This document shows, in pieces, positions 40,863-52,221 of a stretch of 64,000 bases of DNA; position 1 is the first letter of the stretch, and each line of letters starts with the position of its first letter. The notes under the pieces are model-generated. The model made no database searches. It saw only the letters and a program-made list of their open reading frames with translations, and had not been told where the DNA came from. Source of the DNA: Trichosporon coremiiforme (lineage: Eukaryota > Basidiomycota > Tremellomycetes > Trichosporonales > Trichosporonaceae). The position numbers and the translations under genes were made by a program. The DNA is taken from assembly GCA_039545355.1 (NCBI GenBank), contig BCJJ01000011.1, positions 684,642 through 748,641 of the forward strand, written 5' to 3'.

Positions 40863-43632
40863 ATGGTCATGGTCGACTTGAAGGTATGTACACACATGGC
40901 ACAGAGCCTCAATGCAGATTCCTTCCTGGATGGCTGTCTCAGCTGCAGACGTTCTCGCCGTTCAAGCTGACATCCCAGGCCTTCGATGACCTGCTCGACA
41001 GGACGGTGCGCGCACCGCGCCTGTCGGGAACCAAAGTTGGCGAACTAAGGGACATGGCCAAGTCGCTGGCGGCGCAGCACAGCGACGACATTGTTGACAT
41101 TCTGACGAGGACGAACGCAAGTCTCCAGCCTGCCAGCACGAGCCGCATTTCGTCGCTGTACGTCTTTGACGCTATCGCGCGAGCGGCCAAGTCGGACGCC
41201 GCACTGCTGGGCAAGATGGAGGCGGCGGTCGGAGGGTTCGTCGACAGCATCATTGACAACGGCAAGGGCGGAGTCTGGACCGAGGGCAGGGTGAGTCGCT
41301 AGTCGCGCCGTGGCGGAGTCACGGCGCTGTGGCACAGCTGGACGGGCTCCGGTAGCTGACATACAGGACAAGACGCGCAAGATCGTGGACATTTGGCGCA
41401 AGTCGCAGACGTTCTCGGACAGCTGCATCGCGGACCTGCAGGCCAAAATTGCTGGTGGAGACGACCGGAGATCAAATGGTAAGATACCCTTCCCCCCACC
41501 ACATCACCCTTCACACCTGCTGTTCGTGGCAACGACGGCTCTGACGCGGTCCCCCGCCGCACTGACCTCCTCCGCCCGGTTGTATCGTCGCATAGCCTCA
41601 ACCGCGCATGCATCACATTATCGACTACGTGAGCCCATCAGGCCTGCACCGACAGCAAACATCGCCAGGCCGGCTGATCGGCTGATGCTGGGCGACCGGT
41701 CGTGGCCGATGGGCGCTGGCTGGACTGGTGATCGGCAGAGACATTGTTTTCAGGCTCCCCGGCGTAGGCTTGCGGGCTGCTGGCTGCTGGAACTGCTGCG
41801 GAAAGAAGGAAGGACAGGATCTGGTCGCACAAAGCATGAACACGGGAGACTGATCACCGGCTGGAGGAACGGAGTTGTTATGTGTTGCAAGGGGGCTGTC
41901 TCGACAGACCTCGGCTGTGAGCCGCGACACACGAGCGCTCCGTCCTTCCAGTCGGGATCAGTCGTGTGCAGCGGAACGTGCGATCGATCGGCCCTCCTTA
42001 CATCTAGCGGTCCGCCACAGAGACATAGCTACGCGAGCCGCAGAGCTTCGGAGCTACTCCCACCCATCCCCACCTCTATCACCCGAGTTGCACACATGCT
42101 GAGCGTCAGTCCGATCAACGACACCCCCCGGGGCGCCCCCGCCGCACATCCTGGCACGCTACAAGGGCCTACACTCGGGCTCGGGGACGCAGTCGCCCGC
42201 CGGATCACGATCCCCACCCCCCGCGCCTGGCCAGCTCCCGCCCGAGATCATGGCCATGCTCGGCGTCAAGTCGAAAGCGGACGAGAAGTGAGTCAAACCT
42301 CGCATGATCAACGCCACGAGCTGTTGACTTGGACGTGAGCTGACGTCCAGGGCCGAGACAGCAAGCGCCATCGACGCCGTCCTCGCCAAAGTGCGCGGCA
42401 CCGCGACCGCGACGCCTCCCCCCGGCGCCCCTCCGGCGGCGGCTATCCCTTCTTTCGACCCGGCGCAGCTGGCCGCGCTGGCCAACATCGCCGCGATTAC
42501 TAGTACGCCGACACCGCCGCCTGCTGCCCCGCCTGCTGCTGCCGCCCAACTTCCTGCTCAGTCCTACCAATCTCAAGGAGGACAAGGACAGGGGCAGGAG
42601 CAGTACAGAAGGGGCCGGTCGCGCAGTCCCGACCGCCGCGAGGAGCGCCGAGAGGACCGGGATAGAGACCGCGGGCACTGGCGCGATGGCGACGACAGGG
42701 ACAGGCGGGGATACCCGCGCGAAGACTCCCGCGATCGATACAGGGACAGCTTCCACGACCGCCGAGACTCGCGAGACTCGCGCGACTACAGGGACGACCG
42801 GCGAGATGCCCGCGATGCCCGCGATGGCCGGGACGGATATCGCGATGACCGGCGAGACTCGAGGGACGACCGCCGAGACTCCCGGGACGACCGCGGCCGC
42901 GACAACAGGGATCGGAGGGATGGAGGCAGGGACGGAAGAGACGGGAGAGACGGAAGGGACGGAGGCAGGACAATGGACAGGACAGGAGCAGCACGTCTGC
43001 CGCCGAAACCGGCCGGTCTGGCCGGATTGCCTCCCAACCCCACCCTGCCTTCCAGACCGGATGGGCTTCCGTCGCGACCGGCCGATTCGCCCCCGACGAG
43101 CAGGCGGAGGGACTGGTCCCAGGACGGGCAAGGGCAGTCTCACTACGACCGCCGCGATCGTAGCCACTCCCACACCTCGCACAATGAGCGTGGTGACCGT
43201 GGCGACCGTGGTGGCTCCCATGGCGGTGGCGGCGGTGGCTATGGAGGTGGTGGTGGCCAAGGCGGAGGCGGAGGAGGGCAAGGCGGTCAAGGAACGACAC
43301 TGCAAACCTTCGATTTGCAGAGCTTCAACCCCGCCACGCCCGAGAGTTGGAGTGCGCTCGCGCAGGCGTGGCAGAATACGACCGGAAGGCAGCCGAACCA
43401 GTTTGAGCTCATGCAGTTCCTCGCCACTGGGCAGCAGCCCGACTCCAACGCTGGTGGCAGCGGCGGAGAGGGCGAGGGATCTACCTCGGGAGGCGGCATG
43501 GGCGGGTTCGGCATGCCTGGGATGGGCATGATGGGCATGGGCTCCATGGGCTCCATGGGTTCCATGGGCATGGGAGGTATGGGTGGGATGGGTATGGGCG
43601 GAGGCATGGGAGGCATGAATGGAGGCGAGTAG
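40863..43632 (+). CDS. CID-domain protein with RD/DR repeats and Gly/Met-rich tail
   Basis: Probable RNA polymerase II CTD-interacting factor acting in transcription termination or 3' processing. Exons are 40863-40883, 40979-41290, 41367-41478, 42110-42287 and 42351-43632; about 634 residues. Exon 1 gives M-V-M-V-D-L-K joined to AFDDLLDRTVRAPRLSG, the first CID helix. Residues up to about 145 form the CID (DIVDILTRTN, RISSLYVFDAIARA, VVDIWRKSQTF-like helices). Then follow a Pro-rich linker, an Arg/Asp dipeptide region (DRRD, DDRRDSR repeats, about 300-430), a Gly-rich part and a Met/Gly tail. I saw no RRM, unlike Nrd1, Seb1 and SCAF4/8. Intron 3 is unusually long (631 nt). The start could be 40869. 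Residue ranges are approximate. Confidence 0.85.
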
Positions 43633-43830
43633 ATTAGACCCGTAGACTTGTTGTGTATGTATTAGCATCATCTGTTCGTAACTGTCCGCAAGTCCTAACA
43701 CCCGACCGCACCCTGTCGCTGCAGATGATAGATGGCCTCTAAGTACTACGTTCCGCATTCCTACTGGTAGTACATGTAATGCTGATTAGTTGACGTCCGC
43801 GATGGCGTCGGTGATCCGTTCTATGCGTTC

Positions 43831-44934
43831 CTACTTCTGTATTGTGTTCACGAGCCTGTGGGTGTCAGCTTCAACTCCCTCCCAACAGCTGTCGGCGCTT
43901 CCGGAGCCTAGGGCAATCCGCTTTGACCGTGCAGAACGTTTCTCGTTCCCTGGCCAGTTCGTTGATACTCCGCACGCGTCATAACGCCAGCCCTTGGTCT
44001 ACTCCGCACCTCGCGCTTCGCGCTCGATGCTCCGCTCATCACTCACCAGTCCAGCCCATCCTCCAGCCCGTCGCCCTTCGTCGCACAGCTCCCACGTACG
44101 CTCCACTCGCGTCCCTTCTCCTGCCCCGCGAGGCCGAGCTTGTCGCTGATCTCGGCCGGGGACAGGGCGCCCTCGACGTCTTGCTTGTTCGCGAACACGA
44201 GCACGGGCACGTTCTTCAGCTCCTCCTCTGCAAGCATTGTGAGCAGCTCGGAGCGCGACGTCGCTAGGCGTGCTGTGTCGGCAGAGTCGATGACATAGAT
44301 GATAGCCTGAAGGTTAGCTGTGTGGCGCGCACTTTAGCTCGCTCTCGTCCCAACTTGCAGTTCGAACAAAGCGTGGACGGATGTCAAATGCGAGAGGAAC
44401 CCAGATATCCGCCTGACGGCGAAGGGAGACGTACCTGCGTGTTCGCGTAGTAGCACCGCCAGTATGGCCGGATACTCGACTGTCCTGCCTGTCAGCTGGC
44501 TCCACGTTCGTAGCTCACCTCCGAGATCCCACACCTGGAAGTTGATGTTCTTGTACGTGACCGTCTCGACGTTGAACCCGATTGCTTTCAATGTCAGCTA
44601 AGTCACAGCAAGTCAGCTCACTCGGAATGGTAGAGACGACCTCGCCAATCTGCAACCGGTACAGAATCGTGGTCTGCTGTCAGCTAAGGTGATCGATGTG
44701 TATCAGCTCAGAGCAGGTGCGAGATGCACTGCTTGTCTGATCAGAACCAGGAGCAAGGGGGGCTCGCACCCTCGCTCCACGCAGCTATGCCAGCAATGCT
44801 TGCCGGCATAGCTGGCGCCAACGCACCTTTCCCGCACTGTCCAGTCCGACCATGAGGATGCGGACCTCCTTGTCCTTGCTCCAGAACGCGAGGCTCGAGA
44901 GCGACCCGTAGATCCGGGAGAGGGCGAGACCCAT
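43831..44934 (-). CDS. ARL1: Arf-like GTPase Arl1
   Basis: Small GTPase of the trans-Golgi that recruits GRIP-domain golgins. Six exons: 44934-44827, 44673-44622, 44584-44519, 44484-44435, 44306-44047, 43855-43831; 186 residues. MGLALSR supplies the Gly2 myristoylation site. GTP motifs: GLDSAGKTT (P-loop), [10 protein letters not shown] (switch I), [13 protein letters not shown] (switch II), FANKQD and CATKG. The P-loop is interrupted by intron 1. The run [17 protein letters not shown] favours Arl1 over Arf1. The last exon encodes only LVNTIQK. Assignment as Arl1 rather than another ARL rests on these motifs and not on a tree. Confidence 0.92.
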
Positions 44935-45523
44935 GATGCACGAGAGAGCGGAGAGCGAAGCGAGCGCGAGCACGAGCGAGTGGGTGAGTGTTACTACCGT
45001 GTCACGGCTGGGGTTCCGTCAATGTCGGTTGTTCAATGAAGTGGAGAGCCGCGATGAGTCAGACAATGTAGATGTCGGCGGTGGCGGGATGTCTGGCGGG
45101 TTCGGTCCGGCGTCGCAGAGGTCGTGTCGCGGGTTCGTGAGTCGGTGCCGAGCGGGGGTCGGGTGTTATTATTGTGTGGTGTTGTGCTATGTGCTATGTG
45201 CTTTGTGCAATGTCAACGATGTGCGGATCGAAGGGGGCAACGCAACAACACTCGTCTCGGTGCCAGCAAGCACGTCTGGCAGATGGCAGGGGCTTTGGCT
45301 CCGTCGTCCCACTTGGCGTTCACGGGAGCCAGGGTAATCTGCGGGTAACAACGTATTAGGTTTCCCGTTACGTGCGGTTGTAATCCCCGAGCACCCACTT
45401 TCCTAATCCTCCACGTGGGGCTGATAAAGGTGGAGTCCCCACAATGGTCCTCCACCTGACTGGGAAATTTCAGACGACCCAGAGCACTCACTAAACGTCA
45501 CAATAACAACATCCATCAACACC
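44935..45523. promoter_or_regulatory. Divergent intergenic region between ARL1 and the WKF gene
   Basis: This 589-bp region includes a GTGCTATGTGCTATGTGCTTTGT slippage stretch near 45185-45210, split here by a few substitutions. It should hold two promoters; no gene was seen. Confidence 0.4.
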
Positions 45524-46473
45524 ATGGCTCGTGAGGGAGAAACAAAGGAAGAGCGGAAAGCGCGCAAGGCTGAGAAGAAGGTGAGGTTTGCTGCTACTTT
45601 CCCGTTAAGCTAATGTTCAGGCGCGTAAGGCTGCCGAAGCCGCTGAGGACGTCGAGGTGAAGGGGACGTCTGAGGAGAAGCCTGAGGAGACCGAGAAGGA
45701 GAGCAAGGAGGAGCGCAGGCGCCGGAAGGCCGAGAAGAAGGTGAGCTGAACGATAGGTTTTGATAGCTGACAACAAGGCGAAGAAGGAGGCTGAAGCTGC
45801 TGCTGCCGCTGAGGCTGCTGAGGAGCCTACCGAAGAGAAGAAGAGCAAGAAGGACAAGAAGGAGAAGAAGCGCAAGGCCGAAGACGCCGAGACCACCGCT
45901 GAGACCTCCGAGACTCCTGCCGCTCCCGCCGTCGAGACCTCCGCCGCTCCCGCCGCCGAAACCCCCGCCGAAGCGCCGAAACGCAAGAAGGCCAAGAAGT
46001 CCAAGAAGACGGGCTCAGTCGACTCGTCCGTGTTCCAAGAATCTGGCCTGTCCGAGCCGGCCAAGAAGGCCATCTTCTACGCCCAGCTCTACGCCGCGCA
46101 GCAGGAGGGACAGGAGGATGTGTGGAAGTTCAACAAGGCGCGACAGGGATGGCTGCTGCGGAATTACTACGACGGTGTTCCGGAGAAGTACGTCCTGGTT
46201 GTTGCGGGATACCTTAAGACGGTTGTCGGTGGGGTTCGCAAGACGCTGGAGGATAAGGCGAGGGAGTATGTTGATGCGCCTGCGCCTGTGAAGGAGGAGG
46301 AGAAGGAGGAGAGCAAGGAGGATGAGGAGGAGGGTGAGGAGAAGAAGGAGGGAGAGGAGAAGAAGGAAGATGAGGGAGAGAAGAAGAAGGAGGAGACCAA
46401 GGAGAAGGTCGACCCCGAGGTCGTCGAGACGCGACGAACGCGCGCCCGCCTGCTGCTTGATGCGATGGCGTAA
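45524..46473 (+). CDS. WKF-domain nucleolar protein (C7orf50-like)
   Basis: Likely nucleolar, ribosome-biogenesis-associated protein. Exons are 45524-45580, 45621-45740 and 45778-46473; 290 residues. The N-terminal half is Lys/Glu/Ala-rich, with repeats of ERRKAEKK at each exon end and NLS-like KKxKK clusters. The WKF domain is clear: YAAQQEGQEDVWKFNKARQ, WLLRNYYDGVPEKY and LVVAGYLKTVVGGVR (about residues 170-235). A very acidic Glu/Lys tail follows and ends RRTRARLLLDAMA. The function in fungi is not established. Its 3' end is 33 bp from that of the remodeler gene, so the transcripts probably overlap. Confidence 0.88.
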
Positions 46474-46506
46474 CTAGAACAATGCATATAGACAACAAAT
46501 GTATTT

Positions 46507-49500
46507 CTACTCTTTCGGCCACTCAATGTACGCCTTGTACAGTTTATCCAACTTCAGCTTGGCACCCTCCGCCTTCGTCGTCAGCTCGCTGAGTTTGCGC
46601 GCCACACCCGCGAGTTCGCCCTGTGCAGCATGGGACGTATCCTGTGCGAGTCTCCTCTTCTCCTTGTCGAGTTCTGCCTCCTCTTTGCCCAGTTTCTCAG
46701 ACATGGCCTCGAGCGTGCGGATCCTGTGCTTCAGCAGCTTCCTGCTGCCGTTCTTCTCGGCACATTCTCGCACAGTGAGCCCGCACACTTTGTCGCAGAA
46801 CACGCAGCTCTGGACCTTGCTCGGGTCAACGCCTGTCTCCTGAGCGTGCAGGAGGCGGGTGAGGATCTCGTGGAACCGATCAGAGGGCGGGAAGCGTTTG
46901 AGCGCCTCGCGAATGCTGTCGGGCCCTGCGCGGACAACGGGACAGTGTGCGGCCGAATGCTCAATGTTCTGTTTGCAGATCGCACAACCTGATGTGCCGG
47001 CGTATCGCTGTCGCGCCCGTTTTGCCTCGTTCTCCACCTCGAGTGCGCGTTTCCGTTTTCGGTCATTTCGCGCGTGCGCCTCCCGCATCTTCGTGATTGC
47101 AGCCAGGCCGACGTCCTTGTCCTCGCTCGGCTCCATGGCCTCGATCTCAGCCGCCATCTCGCCCAGCTGTTCCTTTGACAGCAGACCGGGGCACTCGTCA
47201 AGCGGATGCTGGCCACCGCACCAGAAACAGACCGCGTCGGCCGTGTCGACCGCGTCAGTGGCGCCATCGACCGCGTTCGGCTGGAAGCGCGATGAGTCGC
47301 CGAGCTGCAGTGCGTTCGGCGTTGTGGATGGTTGCGCTCCTGATGGCCGGGACGTGTCTGACAGCGAAATGCGCTGCTTTCGCGCACTACTGGCGCTGCT
47401 AGGTCCTGGTGTTGAGTCGGCAACAGAGCTGGGTGTCCCGATGCGCGAGGCGGGTTGTGGGCTCTGCGCTGGGGGAGGGACAGCGGGTGCTGCGGCGATG
47501 ATGATGCTTGGCCGGGAGGGCTGGCCGTTGATGGCTGGTCGCTCGGCTGGCGGCGGGGGTCGTGGTTGTGTTTGCGGCTGCGGCTGAGCGACCAGCGGAG
47601 GTGCTCGTTGCTGCTGAGGAGGTGGCTGCTGCTGCTGCGGAGGCGGCGGTGGTGGTCGCTGTGCCGGGTGGAACTGGGGCAGTTGCGGAGAAACCGGCAC
47701 CTGCTGGCCCTGGTGCGGCGACCATCCGTACCGCTGCGCCTGCATCTGCTGTCGCTGCTGCTCCACGTGCGCCTGGAGTTCGACGGGGAACCTCTGCACC
47801 GGACGTCCGTGGAAGGGATCGACCGTGCCCGGCGGCGGCCTGTACTTGGGCACATCGGGCAGCGGGGCGGAGTACGGCAGCTGCCCTTGCTGTGGCGGAG
47901 GGTATGGCCGGTACTGGACGTTGGGATTCTGGTGCAGCGGCGGCGGTGGAGGAGCGTGCTGCGAGAGCGGCGCCAACGGGCGGACCTGCTGCTGCTGGGC
48001 GGCCCGCATAGCGCCTCCGTCGATGAACGCATTGCTCCTGATGAACTCCCACACGAGCAGTCCACTGTCCCTTATGATATAGCGCTTCGGCACGGCAGAG
48101 TTGCTCCTCGCGTTGTCGGCCAGAGTCGCCAGTTTTCGATACTGGTCGAACCGCGCATCCTTGGGCACATGCACGTTGCACAGCGTATCCCACATTGCGC
48201 GCAGCTCGGGCTTGGAGGCAATATTGAGTTCTGCGTGCAGCGAGCGCAGCACGAGTCGGGCACGGCTGATGAACTGATCCGCCACGACGGCGTCGTACAC
48301 TGGCGACTGGCAGCGCTCGGGGACCTGCAGAGGCGGACGGATTGCCGCTTGGACGGGTTGGGCGGGCTGGGACGTCTGACCTTGCGGTTGTGCCGGAACC
48401 ACAGGAGCAGACGGTCGCGGCGGCTGCAGCGACAGCTCCCTCGCGCGCTGCTCGCGCAGAGCCCGCTTCTCCGTCCGTGTCAAGTGAGGCGCGCCGTTCA
48501 CTATTCCGGCATAGTGCCTCTCGAGCTCGTAGCTGAGGTCGTCCGTGTTGTCGGGCAGGAGGTCGAACTCGTCCTCGTCGTCGGACGGCGGGCCAGTGGG
48601 CGCGACGTAGTCCGTGTCGCTCGCATTGTCTCCACCGGCATCGGCGTCCCCGATCTCCTCGCCGTCCGAGTCCACCAGCGCCTTCTTCCCCTTGCCCTTG
48701 TACTTTTTCTTCGCCTTTCTGGGGGACTTGTCGAAGAGGGAGTAGTTGATCGCGAGCTTGGCTGCCCTCCTACGACGGCCGGCTTCGGCTTCCTGGGCTT
48801 TCTCGCGCTCGGCTTCTGCCGCCTCGCGCTCCGCCACGAAGGCAGCCCACATGTTGCCATCGAGCTCGACGTCTTCGTCCCCGTCCTCGACATCTTTCAG
48901 ACCGCTGTCCTTCGTCTCCCAAACACGGGCGAAGGAGAAACCCATCGTCTCTCCGGGCTTCTTCGTCTTCTCCCCTTCCCCGCCCTCCTCGGCCTCCTTC
49001 TCAGCCTCAGCCTCGGCCTTGGCCATCTCCTCCGCCTCCCTCTCCGCCCCATCGATGAGATCCTCGATCTTCTGCTGCGTCCACTTCTGTGCCGTCTCGT
49101 CCATTGCCTCCTCCTTCCTGATCTCCTGCACGCCATAGAGGATCAGATTGTCGACCTCGCCCTCCTCCGTCTCCTTGCCCATCTGCTGCACGACGAGATG
49201 GTCGAGGACCATCTTCTTCTTGCCCTTGTTGATAATCTGCTCCTCAATCCCCGTCATGAGTTTGAACACGAGCACACGCTTCGTCTGCCCGTATCGGTGG
49301 GAGCGCGAGATCGCCTGCAGGTCCTGGTGCGGGTTAAAGTCGGGGTCGAAAATGATCACGGTGTCGGCTGTGGCAAGGTTGATGCCCACGCCGCCCGCGC
49401 GAGTTGTGAGCAAGTAGATGAACTCGTTGCTGTTCTCGTCGTTGAACCGGTCCATGTCCTTCTGTCGCTTCAGTTGCGAGACGTCGCCATCAAGGCGCAG

Positions 49501-49926
49501 GTACTTGTACCCCTCGCCCCAGAGGAAGTCCTCGACTGCATGTAAGCTCCGTCTTGGGATTCCAGTAGCTCGACCCACTCCTGTCTAAGGCGATTTTGAC
49601 CTGATAGCGTCAGCTGTATGTTCACACATGGGGCGTTGGGTCAAAGGACGCACCTGTGAGAAGAGGAGGACGCGGTGCCCTCTCCGCTTCAGCTCGGGCA
49701 GGAGCTGCTTCAGGAAGAGCAGTTTGCCACTTGCGTCGGTCAGGCGCTTGTGCTGCTCTTCATCCGTGAGGTCGAGGCGCTCCAGGCTCGGATCAGAAAG
49801 GTACGGGTGCTGGCACGTCTTCCTGAGCTGGTCACGTTAGCTTGGCCCCCAATGACATCGACAGCTGATATGGTGCCGGTGCGGTCTCACCTCCATGAGC
49901 ATGTTAGTGGCGCTTCGGATCCCCAT
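46507..49926 (-). CDS. SNF2/CHD-type remodeler C-terminal half, ATP-binding lobe missing
   Basis: Exons are 49926-49891, 49827-49654, 49600-49579 and 49535-46507; about 1086 residues. The product starts inside an SNF2 domain (ATNMLMELRKTCQHPYL). It carries the complete helicase C-lobe: HRVLLFSQ, YKYLRLDGD, TRAGGVGINL, DPDFNPHQD, SHRYGQ and KMVLDHLV. No Walker A or DEAH box is encoded upstream. Reading can be extended a few codons before the ATG to an AG at about 49950, but nothing helicase-like lies between there and the next gene. C-terminal parts are a long acidic/Gln/Pro-rich region and three Cys clusters (CFWCGGQHPLDEC, CAICKQNIEHSAAHC, CVFCDKVC), then a coiled coil. It resembles fungal Mit1/CHD3-like proteins. 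It may be a truncated gene or an assembly break. Confidence 0.8.
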
Positions 49927-50406
49927 TTTGGGGACACCCGCAGCGGACACTGCGTGTAAACCGCCGAGGGAGAAGAGCGCTGATGGCGTGAGAGGAGAAG
50001 GGGAAAGTGTTGTTGTGAGTTGAGTTCAGAGTACGGCGCCTCCTCTAGTGGTTCTGACGTCTCCTCATTTCGACGCCGTGCCTGAAACCGCCTGAAACCT
50101 CCACTTCGGACCGGACGCGTCCAGCCTCGCCACTGCGCGCGTCACTAGCCAGGTTGACGGGCCAATGCACCTCCGCAATGAGAGCCAAGGTCTAGTGGAT
50201 GGCTATCATGCATATTCAACAAGACACATGCAATGTGGGAGAGACTAGTAACTAAGCAAATATCTAATACTGATGCACTGCACCATGGGGCCGGTGCAGT
50301 GACCAGCTTGTAAAAACCCTACATGAACGAGTCGTGAAAGGGTGAGGATGCGAGGAGGAGAGGGGAATGTGGGGTTGAGGGAGGGGATATGATGTGTGCG
50401 GGGAGA
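49927..50406. other. Region upstream of the remodeler fragment
   Basis: This 480-bp spacer separates two minus-strand genes. It is the place where the missing N-terminal exons of the remodeler would have to start, but no frame resembles an SNF2 N-lobe. It also holds the 3' UTR of the MAPKK gene. Confidence 0.5.
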
Positions 50407-52221
50407 TCACTGGAGGAGGTAGTCGACCCATTTCGTCATGTTGACGTTCTTCGACTCGCTGCGCACAATGAACGGGTGGTTCAGCAGGTCACGAGGGTAC
50501 GGGCGGTCGGTGCCGGAGCGGATCAGGCTGGGGCGTTAGCTACCAGAGTCTGACGTCTAGCTTACCATTGGGCTAGGAAGTCCTTGATTTCTGGTGTCCA
50601 TGAGCGATCGGGACCGTCCTTCATCTCGGGCAGCGGGGCGTGGGCAATGTACTGCAGCAGCTCGATGGGACCGACGAACTCGGGCTCGCCCTCCGGCGGG
50701 AACGGGAAGCGGCCGTGCGCGACCTCGTGCAGCGTCAGGCCGAGGGACCACACGTCCGACTTGATCGAGTACTTCTTGCCGAGGATGCGCTCGGGAGCCA
50801 TGTAAAACGACGTGCCGGTGAAGGTGCCCGCGATGGACTCGACCAGCTCACCAGACACGCCAAAGTCGCACAACTTGACCTCGCCGTCGAGCGTGACGAG
50901 AATGTTGCTCGGCTTAATGTCGCGGTGGATAATTCTCCGCTCGTGTAGGTAGTCGAGGCCGCGGAGGACTGAAGCACATACTCGTCCGAGCACGTGTTCG
51001 GAGCAGTTCACACCCATCATCTTCATCCGCTTCGAGAGGAAGTCGAGCGAGCCAGCTCCGCAGTACTCCATGAGAATGCAGATCTGCGCATCGTGGTCGG
51101 CAAGGAACGCGCCATAGTGTTTGACAATGTACGGGGAGGATGTTGACGACAGGAACTCAAGCTCACGCAGCACCTGCTTGTGCATGGCCGGGTTGGCCGT
51201 TCGTGCGATAACCTGAAGTTAGCTACCAAAGACGATCTCAAAGCTCACCTTGCGGGCAATGATCTGCCCCGTTTTCGTACTCCGAACGAGATCGACGGCA
51301 CCTCCCGTTCCTTCTCCGAGCTTCTTGATCTCGATGAGCTCTCCAAACTCGTCCTCCGGTGACGGGTCAATCTCGTGGACGGACCCTGGGCGCGAGTCTC
51401 CATGGTCGCTTATCGTCAGGTCGCGGAGACTGTCGAGGTCGTCGCACCTGGAACCCATCATCGAGCCAGCGTTCGAGTGCGCCCGCGACCTGACGCCATT
51501 GCTTGGTGTGCTCGTGTCGAAGCTCCTCGTCCGGCTCATAGCCATGCGGAGGTCTTCCGTCATCCTCTTCATTTCCTCGGGAGCACCGGCGTCGCCCCCA
51601 CCACCAATACCGTATCCATACCCTCCGCGATCTCCGGACCGAGGCTGCACCGTCGCGTCCCTGTCCTCAGGTACAGGCGTACGGAGGGACGAGGTGCCCT
51701 CGCCGTCCTCATTCGGGTAGTCGTCATTGGCGCGCATGAACGCCGAGCCGCCGGCGCCGCCCGTCGGAATCGACACGGTCAGTTTCGGTGTGGGCCGCGA
51801 CGGTGCGGACACCGACGTGTCTAGCCGACCAAGCGTGGGGAGGACGGGCGCGGACGTCCCACGGGGAGCAGGACTTCCTGACGGAGGCGCGAGGGTGAGC
51901 TTGGGGCGCGAGGACGAGGAGGCAGCCAGCGACGGCGTCGAGGCGAGCTGCGGTATGCGCCGGCCTCCACGCATCGCAAGCGAGGGTAGCGGAGCGGCCT
52001 GGTGCCAGCCGCCCTGCCCTGCTTGGTCCACGTTGATACCAGCTGAAGGGTTAGCTAAAGAAAGACCTCCAAGAAGCTCGGGAGGCGCAGTTCTGAACCT
52101 CTGGATACTCACGAACGTTGCCCTCTGGGATATTGAGTCGCGGGGGCGTTCCCGTTCGGGCGGACAGACCGACGCTTGACGGGTTAGGACGGGCGCCTCC
52201 GGGCTTGCGCGGTGTCGTCAT
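50407..52221 (-). CDS. MAP kinase kinase, Mkk1/2 type (cell wall integrity)
   Basis: Dual-specificity kinase activating the Slt2/Mpk1 MAPK in cell-wall integrity signalling (family-based). Exons are 52221-52113, 52042-51249, 51212-50566 and 50527-50407; 556 residues. The first 260 residues are Ser/Pro/Gly-rich and disordered. Kinase motifs: LGEGTGGAV (P-loop), IARKVIAR (Lys), IIHRDIKPSN, LCDFGVSGE, then SIAGTFTGTSFYMAPER with the phosphorylatable Ser/Thr of the activation loop, and WSLGLTLHEVA. SPYIVKHYGAF and RFPFPPEG favour Mkk1/2 over Pbs2 and Ste7. The final exon adds CLIRSGTDRPYPRDLL and the C-terminal helix. Confidence 0.93.

Noticed and set aside
42205..43758. 517-codon minus-strand frame opposite the RD/Gly-rich exon
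   Set aside because: Arises from the repetitive GC-rich codons of the CID gene; Pro/Val/Ser low complexity.
47455..49545. 696-codon plus-strand frame opposite the remodeler
   Set aside because: Mirror of the Glu/Lys/Gln-rich tail; Leu/Arg-rich and without similarity to known folds.
49535..49578. Remodeler start at 49578 (MGRATGIPRR)
   Set aside because: This stretch is a 43-nt intron; splicing it out yields the conserved ALDRIEDFLWGEGY.
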